42,615 bases of DNA from Erwinia pyrifoliae DSM 12163 (GTDB lineage Bacteria > Pseudomonadota > Gammaproteobacteria > Enterobacterales > Enterobacteriaceae), in the NCBI RefSeq assembly GCF_000026985.1, contig NC_017390.1, forward strand, positions 3,550,398 through 3,593,012, written 5' to 3'. The translations under genes were made by a program, and so were the position numbers. Under the pieces are notes generated by a model. That model saw only the letters and a list, made by a program, of their open reading frames with translations, was not told the DNA's origin and did not search any database. Below are positions 9,270-17,528 of this stretch, piece by piece; the stretch's first letter is position 1; each line of letters starts with the position of its first letter.

Positions 9270-9282
9270 CCTGGGAGCACTT

Positions 9283-10509
9283 ATGTTTACCTCATTTTTT
9301 CCTAAACCAGCGCTGTTTTTCAGCAGCGTGGTTATCTGGAGCCTGATGGCCATTGCACTGTGGTTTGCAGGTGCAGAGGCCGAATTTACCCGTCTGATGC
9401 ATTTTTCTCTGCTGCCTGCTGGCCCGTTGCCTGAGAACGCGCTGCGTTTTATTGCCCCGGGCGCACTGGGCTTTTACAGCTATTACCTGCTCGCTACGCT
9501 GCTGTTCGCGGCGTTTTGGTTTGTTTTCTGCCCACATCCATGGCAGCGCTGGTCGATCCTGGGCAGTTCGCTGATCGTCTTCGTGACCTGGTTTTCGGTA
9601 CAGGTCGGCGTGGCGATTAATAGCTGGTATGAACCGTTTTATGACCTGATACAAAAGGCGATGGCGCATCCCAATACCATCAAGATTGAGACGTTTTATC
9701 ATCTGGTTAACGACATTCTCAGCATTGTGTTGATAGCCGTAGTGATCAATGTGATGAATCTGTTTTTTGTCAGCCACTATGTGTTTCGCTGGCGCACCGC
9801 TATGAACGATTATTATATGGAGCACTGGCAGCAGCTGCGGCACATCGAGGGGGCAGCACAGCGTGTTCAGGAAGACACGATGCGCTTTGCTTCTACGCTG
9901 GAAGACATGGGCGTCAGTTTTATTAATGCCATTATGACGCTGATTGCCTTTCTGCCGGTGCTGGTAGCGCTGTCGGTACATGTGAAAACCGTGCCAATCC
10001 TGGGACAGATCCCTTACGCATTAGTTATTGCGGCGCTAGCGTGGTCGCTGTTCGGCACCGGGCTGCTGGCAATTGTCGGCATTAAGCTGCCGGGGTTGTC
10101 GTTCCGTAATCAGCGGGTGGAAGCCGCTTACCGTAAGGAGCTGGTGTACGGTGAAGATGATGCACAACGTGCTGCCCCGCAGACGGTACGGGAACTGTTC
10201 GCCAACGTGCGGAAAAACTATTTCAGACTCTATTTTCACTATCTCTACTTCAACGTGGCTCGCGTTTTTTATTTGCAGCTGGACGCACTTTTCAGCATAT
10301 TTGTGCTGTTTCCGTCGATTGTTTCCGGTGCGATTACCCTCGGTCTGATGACCCAAATATCTAACGTGTTCGACCAGGTGCGTAACTCGTTCCAGTATCT
10401 GATCAACTCGTGGACCACGTTGGTGGAACTGATGTCGATCTATAAGCGCCTGCGCAGCTTCGAGCAGACGTTGGATAACGTGCCGGAGAAGCAAAATTCG
10501 GCTACATAA
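9283..10509 (+). CDS. sbmA: Peptide antibiotic transporter SbmA (BacA-like)
   Basis: A 408-residue inner-membrane protein that is strongly SbmA-like along its whole length, including [55 protein letters not shown] and [21 protein letters not shown]. SbmA is a proton-driven homodimeric importer of microcins B17 and J25, bleomycin and proline-rich antimicrobial peptides. The rhizobial homologue BacA is needed for survival among host peptides. I chose ATG 9283 ([13 protein letters not shown]), which lines up with the E. coli start (406 residues) and has GGGAG before it. An in-frame GTG at 9226 would add 19 unlikely residues. It is a single gene with no visible partner. Confidence 0.95.
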   Translation: MFTSFFPKPALFFSSVVIWSLMAIALWFAGAEAEFTRLMHFSLLPAGPLPENALRFIAPGALGFYSYYLLATLLFAAFWFVFCPHPWQRWSILGSSLIVFVTWFSVQVGVAINSWYEPFYDLIQKAMAHPNTIKIETFYHLVNDILSIVLIAVVINVMNLFFVSHYVFRWRTAMNDYYMEHWQQLRHIEGAAQRVQEDTMRFASTLEDMGVSFINAIMTLIAFLPVLVALSVHVKTVPILGQIPYALVIAALAWSLFGTGLLAIVGIKLPGLSFRNQRVEAAYRKELVYGEDDAQRAAPQTVRELFANVRKNYFRLYFHYLYFNVARVFYLQLDALFSIFVLFPSIVSGAITLGLMTQISNVFDQVRNSFQYLINSWTTLVELMSIYKRLRSFEQTLDNVPEKQNSAT

Positions 10510-10602
10510 GGCGCGCAATATCTTTGAGAGATGGCGCGAAAAACTGATTTGAACACCTGGTCATCGCTGCAGAAATTTCAGAGGATAAAAACTGAATACA
10601 AC

Positions 10603-10632
10603 GTTGACATTGGTCAACAATGATTTTATCCT
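10603..10632 (+). promoter_or_regulatory. Sigma-70 promoter with operator over the -35 box
   Basis: TTGACA (10604-10609), a 17-base spacer and TATCCT (10627-10632) make a near-consensus promoter 23 bases before the ATG of the two-gene unit. A perfect inverted repeat GTTGAC-4-GTCAAC (10603-10618) overlaps the -35 box. That is where an autorepressor would bind, and the downstream HTH protein is the obvious candidate. Confidence 0.7.
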
Positions 10633-10654
10633 GTGAACATAACTGAGAGTAACG

Positions 10655-10885
10655 ATGAAGGAACATCCTAATAAACATATCCAGGCAGCGATAGAATATG
10701 CAATGGACCGGGGCTGGCGTTTTCGTCCAGCCAGTGGACACGCTTTCGGGCGACTCATGTGCGGAATTGCAGAACATCAGCAGCATCAGATGAGCGTTTG
10801 GTCAACACCGCGCGTGCCTGAGCACCATGCCGCTCAAATCCGCCGTAAGGTCGATAGCTGCCAGAGCAGCATTCTTACCCACTAA
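10655..10885 (+). CDS. Small HicA-like protein, possible toxin of a two-gene unit
   Basis: A 76-residue protein starting MKEHPNKHIQAAIEYAMDRG. The middle, GWRFRPASGHAFGRLMC, resembles the G-W-x5-GSH core of HicA-type mRNA interferases, with the His in place. The end, MSVWSTPRVPEHHAAQIRRK, is a signature I associate with a conserved family of small uncharacterised proteins found next to an HTH gene. ATG 10655 follows TGAGAG. The next gene begins 22 bases after its stop. The toxin role is inferred from size, HicA-like core, pairing and the operator-bearing promoter; it could also be a DNA- or RNA-binding accessory protein. Confidence 0.6.
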   Translation: MKEHPNKHIQAAIEYAMDRGWRFRPASGHAFGRLMCGIAEHQQHQMSVWSTPRVPEHHAAQIRRKVDSCQSSILTH

Positions 10886-10907
10886 AGAAAAAGTCAGGGA
10901 GACAATT

Positions 10908-11447
10908 ATGCCACTTTTTCACTTTACTCTGCTGTTGAAAGGCGTCACTTCAGAAACTCCTGAGCTTGAACACCATCTTTACGCCAGTGGCTGTGACGAT
11001 GCACTGGTGTGCTTTTACGGCAGGGCGGTTTACCTTGAATTTGACCGTCAAAGCGACAGCTTTGCCAACGCAATAATGAGCGCCGTCCGCGCAATTGAAT
11101 CTTCTCCACTGGCCGCAACGGTGACGGCAGTAGATGCCAGCCTGGTCGGGCTTAGCGATATTGCCCAACTCAGTAAACTTACCCGTCAGTCCATTGCCAT
11201 GCTGAAAGACGGTAGTCGTGGCGCGGGTGATTTCCCCTCGCCGGTACAGCGTATTAACGGTAACTCACCGCTGTGGAGCTGGGCATGCGTGGCGGCCTGG
11301 TTACAGCGGCACGGGAAAATTGCCGCACCGCTGGCAGAAAATGCACGCACGCTGGAGGAGATCAACCTGGCATTACAGCTGCGCAACGCTGACGGCCAGC
11401 AGGTTCAGCACTTCTGCCGCGCACTTACTCCAGACCATGCGGACTAA
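10908..11447 (+). CDS. HTH-containing partner protein, possible antitoxin and autorepressor
   Basis: A 179-residue protein. The N-terminal half (MPLFHFTLLLKGVTSETPEL through LEFDRQSDSF) looks like a compact alpha/beta domain. The middle (about 95-155, VGLSDIAQLSKLTRQSIAML then SPVQRI...SPLWSWACVAAWL) reads like a MerR/AlpA-type winged helix-turn-helix. ATG 10908 is preceded by CAGGGAG, and I prefer it to an upstream in-frame start at 10827 that would overlap the first gene. It is cotranscribed with the HicA-like gene. A role as antitoxin binding the inverted repeat at 10603-10618 is inference from arrangement. There is no recognised symbol. Confidence 0.65.
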   Translation: MPLFHFTLLLKGVTSETPELEHHLYASGCDDALVCFYGRAVYLEFDRQSDSFANAIMSAVRAIESSPLAATVTAVDASLVGLSDIAQLSKLTRQSIAMLKDGSRGAGDFPSPVQRINGNSPLWSWACVAAWLQRHGKIAAPLAENARTLEEINLALQLRNADGQQVQHFCRALTPDHAD

Positions 11448-11925
11448 CGGGCTGCGGTTCGCATCGAAATACTTTTCAAATACAGAAATCAGGGTGAACT
11501 TATATTGGTTACAGTACCGTATTAATCATCGCTAACCGTCAGACAGGGACTGGGCGGATCCACAGTGACCTGTGCGTAGCGTACAGCATATGTAGCGAAC
11601 TCAAGCTGCGATAGATATAAATTAACATGGTGGCCTAGCCGAAAATTTTATCCGTAATGCTGTCCGTTTTGCACAGGCGACCGGAGCCAATAAAAGAGGC
11701 GGCATTATCGCCGCCCTCCTTTATCAATAATGCACGCCGCCCGGTTTCTGGCATAACGGCCTGAGCGTCACGGGTGCTGCCCATCCTGGACTTCGCGAAA
11801 ACCTCTTTTCACTCATCGTTATCCATATCTGTTATTTTGTCTTTAGCGACCGGGAAGTCTCTGACGCTCATCAACGCAAGGCCAGATCCGGCATCCTGTC
11901 ATTTACTGATACTGTTGCAGCGCGC
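11448..11925. other. Convergent intergenic region
   Basis: Four hundred and seventy-eight bases between the ends of two converging genes. Apart from the GC-rich hairpin at 11698-11715 I see no gene, repeat or RNA in it. Confidence 0.6.
11698..11715. terminator. Likely terminator between convergent genes
   Basis: Stem GGCGGC/GCCGCC with six-base loop ATTATC, followed by CTCCTTTA on the plus strand and preceded by AATAAAAG, which gives U-rich sequence on the minus strand. It could serve both converging genes. Confidence 0.5.
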
Positions 11926-14900
11926 TTAGTCTTCCGACCCGATTGCAGTGACTGAATCATAGAAACTAATATCACTTTCTGCTTTTTGGAAAAGTTCACC
12001 AGCACTCTTCCATTTAAACATATTGGGTCTATGCCCGAGACACAGGATATAGAGAGCTATGGTATCGGCATTGTTAATCATCAGGTCAGCGTGCGTAATA
12101 CCGAGACGGTGCATTCCGTCAATAACACGATGATCCGAAGCTTTCAGGAACAGATTTACGTCAATCCCGAGTTTTTGTTTTAAACTATTCCCTACAAACA
12201 TAGAGTCAAAACCACGCCGACGGATTTTGTCCTTTATATATACGATGTAATAACTCATCACATCCCTGCCTGCTTGCTCGCTGGCCTCTATAACTGATAA
12301 TACACCAGGCATATGGAATGGATATTTATAATAATAGAAATTGTCGACGCATTCATCTACGTGTGAAGATTCATGCAGGAGAGCTATTTCAAGTAGTCCT
12401 TGATCTTTACTGTCAAAAGCATAGTCACCGATAAACATCGCTTGTTTATCTTCCAGAAAAGCTGCTGTGATCGTTCCTAAACTTTTTGAGTTTAAAGCGG
12501 CGGAGCTTTTTTGCAAAGAGGCTACAACAATATGAGTCGCGTCATTAGCCCAAAAGAAAGTAAACGCTTTTATCGTGTTTAATACATTTACTTTTAAAAT
12601 CTCGGCTTGCTTAAAGGTTTTGAGTGGGGTTCTTGTAACAGATTTGAAAGATTTAATTATTTCCAGCGGATTCATCTCCGTGATGACTCTTTCAGCGTTG
12701 AGCGATATGTCACGTAAGTTACTTAAGCACATTTGCAGTATTTTATACCGAACAGGATTAACTGTCCTTAAAAGGGAAACTTTATAAGCTGATGGTAAAA
12801 TTTCATCATTAATATTCACTTCAAAAACCGACCTCTCACCTTTATCTGCAAAAGGTTTCGCCTGGCACAGTTCTTCTAGACTGCGTTTGGCGCGCCCGCC
12901 CGTGGGGCACAGCGAAGTGAGAACCTCTTCCTTAGAGGGGCCTGCCGCAGCGTCGACTTTATTTTCTCCCTTCCGGGGAAGCGCTAATTTATGATCGCTG
13001 ATATCATTTTTAGGTGACCAGTTATCCGGGCGTTGACGTACTAACTTCAGCTCCCCTTTCTCTATCAAATAAATCTCTTCCAGGAACTCCATCGTTTCAG
13101 GATCAACGATCGCATAATAGTTCTTTCCGCCCGCTTCACCCACGATATTGACCGGCACTTTAATGTTTGTACCCGGAAGATTGGCTTTTTCAGTCAGTAA
13201 TGCTTCATGAGAAATGACCTGTTCTGTTGCGCCGGGCTTTTCAATTTTTTTAAGGGCTTTAGTCAGTACTTTATTCAGCTTTATTGTATCTTCAGCACTC
13301 ACCCCCACCCGCAGCTTATTGAATAGTGTTTTTAATCCCGCTCCAGAGTATTTGCCCACGGCCGTTATCAGCTCAAAACCAGGATCCAGCGCCCGAATGG
13401 TCGCTTTGCTCAATACGGCCAGCTCAGGAATGGTTGGCAAACTGATTTGTGCCAGCGCCTGCCGGCCGACCGTGTTTAAGATCTTCGGCGACACGGCTGC
13501 TGCAGGTAAAAGTTTTATCCCCACTTTCGCCGCTCTGTAAAGACTGAATCCAAACTTCCCCGCCAGGTTTACAGACAGGCCGACCACAGGGATAACGGAA
13601 ACCACGTCGATAATACAGGAAACGATATTGCCGTTGAAACAGCCATAAAAAGGAATAATACTCTTTAAGAATTCAATGCCTGTTTGCTCCACCGTCATGT
13701 CATAACCTGACAACAGCAGCTGACGGTAAAGCTCCTCACCGTGTGTTTTCACAAAATAAGCAACGACATCGTCTGCCGCATTCTTGTTGACGTCAATAAC
13801 CGATTTAAACCCTGTTAATTCCACTTCGTACGCCTGCGGGGACTGGTCTCCCGGGGAGTCAAAAATGCCATACTCGAAATAATTATCAATTTTTCTGTCG
13901 AGACGACTGACAGCATATTCGCCGTCCCCGTTCCTGACAAATGCATAAATTCGCTTTTCCTTACCGACAGCCACGCGGAAAATGTTCTTGTTTTTCAGTG
14001 CGGGTCTCCATGATTTGAGTGGAGACGTGGGGTAAATAGAGGGTGTGACATGCCTGATAACAGCACTACCTGAATTGATAAAGTCCAGTTCTTTTCTGTC
14101 AAGCCCGCCCATTGCCACAGCCAGCACAGACTCCTCCACGGCAGAAAATGCATTCGCCAAGTCCCGGGTTTTGCGTTCGTACTCTGTGGTAACGCTGGCA
14201 TCCGGGCATCCCCGGGGCGTCTCGCCATTGAGATAGCGTAGCCGTGCAACGCCCTTGCCCAATCTGATTAATTCAGCAGGGTCCACAACCTTCGTCCCGG
14301 CCGGAACCCTCCCCCCGGGCACATATCCTAGATTGACCGTTTTTCCCAGTCCAATCAGCACGCTCTCCGGGCATTTCTCTACATATCTTTCCGCTATTTT
14401 TCCACGGGGTTCCCAGTCATCTGAAGCCTCCCCGAATGTCTTAACCCTTGCGCTCACGGTTTTATAAACAGGGGCGACCATACAACGAAATGTGACGTAC
14501 TCGCTCACCGCCTTCAGCCGGTGAGCGAGAGTCTCTTTCTTTCGGTGAGAAACCCGTTTCGGATGGCTCACCGCCTCAAACAGCAGGGCCGGCAGGGCGA
14601 GGTATCTCAGATAACTTATGTCCATATCTCCGGCTTCCACCCTCTGCCAGAGCGCTTTCCCCACCGCCTTGCACTCTTCCACGCTGAAGTCACTCAGTGT
14701 CGCCCCCGCGTCTTTCAGCAGGAGCGAACCGGTATGAAGCCAGACAAAATTGTCTTCCGTCACGCGCGGCGATACCCCCCTGTTCGTAAAGGACAGCGTG
14801 TTGTCCACCCCATAATTCCAGAACTTTTCAAACTGCAATTTTTTTCCTTCGCTCAGCCCCTCCGTGTCAATTATCCCGTCCGAGCGCAGTGCGTCAAACT

Positions 14901-16800
14901 TCAGCAGGCGTTGCAGCAGCAAGGCGTTTGCATCACCGGGGGACTTAATAACGGCCACTCTACTGGCAAGCCAGGACTCGACCGGCATCCCCAGCACATT
15001 ATCAAACAGCCAGTTTCGCACCACCATGCCGGCCCGTCCGGCGCTGATTTTTTCGTCTGCCCGGCCGTGATAAAGCTTTTCAGCCTGCAGGATCATTTTT
15101 GCCACCTCTTCCAGCCTTTTATCAAGCCGGGTCACGTCATACATAATATCCGGATTGGGGGCAAAAAGCGTGATGCCGACGGCGGCAATGATTTCCTCCT
15201 TTCTAAAGGAGGCGGGGTTTTTCTCTTCATCAAGAATACCGGCCGACTGCATTATCCCGGCCAGCCCTATATTGCTTGTCTCCGCTTTTGTCGGTTGATG
15301 CTGCCTGTCGCCCCTGAGCGCCTCCGCTGATGATGCCTCCGCTGGTGGCGCAGCCTCATCTCCCGCAGGTCGCGGAAGTAACCAAGATTGCAACCGCTTG
15401 TAGATCCCGGTGGATACCCCGACAATCACGGTGCCCGTGCCGACAATCACGGTGCCCGTGACGACAATCAGCCCCGCCGGAGTCTTCAGCGCCCGAGTCA
15501 AGGCAGGCAGCACTCCCCCCGTGGCTAAGGCGGCTGCCCCCCCGACGTTCGCGTAATTATAATCATACCGTTGTGCCGCATCATTCGCCTGCGGTGTCGG
15601 TTCATCAGCCCGCAGCGGCGGTGTCGGTTCAACAGCCCGCGGCGGCGGTGTCGGTTCAACAGCCCGTAACGGCGGTTCATCAGCCCGCGACGGCAAAACC
15701 GGGACGGGGGCGGGCAGAGGACCCTGACGTGCCGTGGCATCACATTGCGTATTAAAATCGGTATGGATGATTACCTCCCCGCGCCGCAGCTCCCGCGTTA
15801 TCCTTTGACGGGTTTTGCAATTCTGCAGGCCGGACAGGTTGCTTCGCGTTATATGCTCCGCTATCGCCCAGACGTGTAATTTCTGCGCCAAGCTGTAGGC
15901 AACTTCCGCCGTCTCCGGCGTCCGGTTTTCCACCGTCGCCCGGGTACAGGCTTCAGGGTTCACCGTTGAGTTCGATGAAAAATAGATGATGTTGTCTTGC
16001 TGCGCGCCGCCGGCCACGCTGACAGCCGTTGCTTCGGGACCGTTCAGGGACAATGCAATGCTGCTGTCCACCTCGAAGGCCGGCAGCAAGGCGGGTTCCT
16101 CCGGGGGAGGGGCGCTATGCGCTATCATGCACACCGCATTGTAGTACTTTTGGGTGCGTAAAAGCAGATTGAGGATGGTGGCCGGCAGCCGTAATAAAGC
16201 GCGCTGCGGGGCTTCTACACTCCCTATATATTCGCGGGCGGTAACGAACACCACGGCCAGAATGATATAATTCTGATGCCAGTTCCCCTCGCCCGGACCG
16301 GCGCTCAAAAACATTCCCCCCGTCCAGCTGTTCATCGTCCTCTCGAGGTATACCGCCAGCGCGTTTATGGCCTCAATATCAGCAAGAACGCCCCCGAATT
16401 CGTTAAAAAAGGCGATAATCGCGTCATGAATGGACAATTTTTTACAATAAATCGCGTCAATCAGGATTTTAAGGGCTATTAATCTTCCGGCATCAAGAAA
16501 GGGGAAAACCTTTTTCACAAAACAGTACATCATTTCGGACGTTATCGCGCCAGCCAGCATGCGCCATAACTGCATAGCGCTGCGGTAAAAATCTTCCGAG
16601 AGGGGAACCAGATCGTCTGCACGTTTCTCTGCTGAATTTGGTTTATCTGTCTCTGCAAACCATGCCGCATTCAGATTTAACCATGGAATGGCATTGAAAA
16701 AAGCTTCAAATTTTTCAAGACTTGGCGCCCCGCACTGGAGCGTCAGGTTGGCGAATGATGACTGATGACAGCTTCCTGCTTTATTGTTAGAAAACAACAT
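11926..16800 (-). CDS. Giant AB-toxin-like protein with C-terminal zincin metallopeptidase domain
   Basis: A 1,624-residue protein with no signal peptide (MLFSNNKAGSCHQSSFANL) and a start at ATG 16800 after CAGGGAG. Seen in order: a helical N-terminal region (1-340); a Pro-rich 9-residue repeat (about 370-404, PTPPLRAVE type); a Gly/Val-rich hydrophobic segment (420-465); a long middle region (510-1000) without a motif I can name but reminiscent of large dermonecrotic-type toxins; a hydrophobic helical hairpin (1042-1100, containing IIPFYGCFNGNIVSCIIDVV); a Cys-bracketed basic loop C1298...R-A-K-R1306...C1312; and a C-terminal domain with H1476-E-S-S-H1480, D1486-x-x-Y1489 and N1577-A-D1579. 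The last set suggests a zinc peptidase, possibly aspzincin-like. The sequence thus fits a toxin whose C-terminal enzyme is released after nicking and reduction. Target and secretion route are unknown, and I found no hrp box or secretion partner beside it. No immunity gene is evident. Confidence 0.7.
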   Translation of the reverse strand: MLFSNNKAGSCHQSSFANLTLQCGAPSLEKFEAFFNAIPWLNLNAAWFAETDKPNSAEKRADDLVPLSEDFYRSAMQLWRMLAGAITSEMMYCFVKKVFPFLDAGRLIALKILIDAIYCKKLSIHDAIIAFFNEFGGVLADIEAINALAVYLERTMNSWTGGMFLSAGPGEGNWHQNYIILAVVFVTAREYIGSVEAPQRALLRLPATILNLLLRTQKYYNAVCMIAHSAPPPEEPALLPAFEVDSSIALSLNGPEATAVSVAGGAQQDNIIYFSSNSTVNPEACTRATVENRTPETAEVAYSLAQKLHVWAIAEHITRSNLSGLQNCKTRQRITRELRRGEVIIHTDFNTQCDATARQGPLPAPVPVLPSRADEPPLRAVEPTPPPRAVEPTPPLRADEPTPQANDAAQRYDYNYANVGGAAALATGGVLPALTRALKTPAGLIVVTGTVIVGTGTVIVGVSTGIYKRLQSWLLPRPAGDEAAPPAEASSAEALRGDRQHQPTKAETSNIGLAGIMQSAGILDEEKNPASFRKEEIIAAVGITLFAPNPDIMYDVTRLDKRLEEVAKMILQAEKLYHGRADEKISAGRAGMVVRNWLFDNVLGMPVESWLASRVAVIKSPGDANALLLQRLLKFDALRSDGIIDTEGLSEGKKLQFEKFWNYGVDNTLSFTNRGVSPRVTEDNFVWLHTGSLLLKDAGATLSDFSVEECKAVGKALWQRVEAGDMDISYLRYLALPALLFEAVSHPKRVSHRKKETLAHRLKAVSEYVTFRCMVAPVYKTVSARVKTFGEASDDWEPRGKIAERYVEKCPESVLIGLGKTVNLGYVPGGRVPAGTKVVDPAELIRLGKGVARLRYLNGETPRGCPDASVTTEYERKTRDLANAFSAVEESVLAVAMGGLDRKELDFINSGSAVIRHVTPSIYPTSPLKSWRPALKNKNIFRVAVGKEKRIYAFVRNGDGEYAVSRLDRKIDNYFEYGIFDSPGDQSPQAYEVELTGFKSVIDVNKNAADDVVAYFVKTHGEELYRQLLLSGYDMTVEQTGIEFLKSIIPFYGCFNGNIVSCIIDVVSVIPVVGLSVNLAGKFGFSLYRAAKVGIKLLPAAAVSPKILNTVGRQALAQISLPTIPELAVLSKATIRALDPGFELITAVGKYSGAGLKTLFNKLRVGVSAEDTIKLNKVLTKALKKIEKPGATEQVISHEALLTEKANLPGTNIKVPVNIVGEAGGKNYYAIVDPETMEFLEEIYLIEKGELKLVRQRPDNWSPKNDISDHKLALPRKGENKVDAAAGPSKEEVLTSLCPTGGRAKRSLEELCQAKPFADKGERSVFEVNINDEILPSAYKVSLLRTVNPVRYKILQMCLSNLRDISLNAERVITEMNPLEIIKSFKSVTRTPLKTFKQAEILKVNVLNTIKAFTFFWANDATHIVVASLQKSSAALNSKSLGTITAAFLEDKQAMFIGDYAFDSKDQGLLEIALLHESSHVDECVDNFYYYKYPFHMPGVLSVIEASEQAGRDVMSYYIVYIKDKIRRRGFDSMFVGNSLKQKLGIDVNLFLKASDHRVIDGMHRLGITHADLMINNADTIALYILCLGHRPNMFKWKSAGELFQKAESDISFYDSVTAIGSED
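15421..15470 (-). repeat. 21-base tandem repeat in the toxin gene
   Basis: The unit GACAATCACGGTGCCCGTG plus two bases occurs twice and a third time in part. It encodes the duplicated VTGTVIVGTGTVIVG stretch in the hydrophobic Gly/Val segment (about residues 447-462). Confidence 0.85.
15589..15693 (-). repeat. 27-base tandem repeat encoding a proline-rich linker
   Basis: Units of 27 bases begin at 15597, 15624 and 15651, with partial copies on both sides. Each encodes nine residues of the form P-T-P-P-x-R-A-V/D-E. Such length-variable linkers commonly separate domains of large secreted proteins. Confidence 0.85.
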
Positions 16801-17431
16801 AACCTGGCTCCCTGATTAACATCATTTTTTAATGAGCAACGTCTGTTAAAACCGGGCGGGATATCCATTCCCCTCACAGAACAGCGCGTTTCTGTCGGGA
16901 AAACCCTCCTCTATCCTGGCCGTGGATCTTATTCTTTAAAATTTATTTTTTTATATTAATTCTCATATTTTTTATGACATAACTCTCCGGTAATCACATC
17001 AGAAAAAACGAATATAATGATTTAGATGAAATAAACAAGAATCTCAAAATCATTACTCACGTTTTATATAAAAATCAAATAATCATTAAATGATAGCCAT
17101 TCATACCAGCCACAAATTCCGGTTAATTCAAATTTATGAATGAGACATTACATTAATTTCATTTAATAAATACGCGATGGCATTTCCACTTCCCGGAAGA
17201 ATCCAACAGCATTATCGTGAGGTCAGCCATATCACTATTTTATAGTTCTGAGCGGGTGATAAGGGGGTTATTTCACGCCGCCACCAGGGGCAGTAAGAGC
17301 AAAAAGGTATTTACGCCTTCTTTGCTTACGGTATCTCTGCGCCGCAGGAGATGGTGATATTTTTCCTGCCGGCAGACGGATTCACCGTACGGCGAAAAAA
17401 GGTTTAAAGATGGGAGCCAAAAGAACAGCCG
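16801..17431. other. AT-rich intergenic region upstream of the toxin gene
   Basis: About 630 bases, very AT-rich from roughly 16930 to 17170. It must hold the toxin promoter, but I could not pick a convincing -35/-10 pair. I found no hrp box (GGAACC-N16-CCAC) on the minus strand. A hairpin pairing AGCAAAAAGG near 17298 with CCTTCTTTGCT near 17317 is present, of unknown purpose. No small gene is convincing. Confidence 0.5.
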
Positions 17432-17455
17432 GCGCCGGAGCAAAAACTCTGGCGC
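17432..17455 (-). terminator. Likely terminator of aer
   Basis: A nine-base stem (GCGCCGGAG with CTCTGGCGC, one G-U pair) and a six-base loop, 73 bases past the aer stop. A TTCTTTT run follows eight bases later on the minus strand. Confidence 0.5.
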
Positions 17456-17528
17456 AGCTGTAGAATAAAATAAACGTTCGGGTCACGCCGCGCGGGATGC
17501 CATCATCCGCTTAAACAACAAAAATTCA

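Noticed and set aside
9226..9282. Upstream GTG start for sbmA
   Set aside because: It adds 19 residues absent from E. coli SbmA and overlaps the candidate small frame; ATG 9283 has the better ribosome site.
16801..17100. hrp box that would mark the large protein as a type III effector
   Set aside because: No GGAACC-N15/16-CCAC match on the minus strand; GATCCACG near 16925 lacks the first half.
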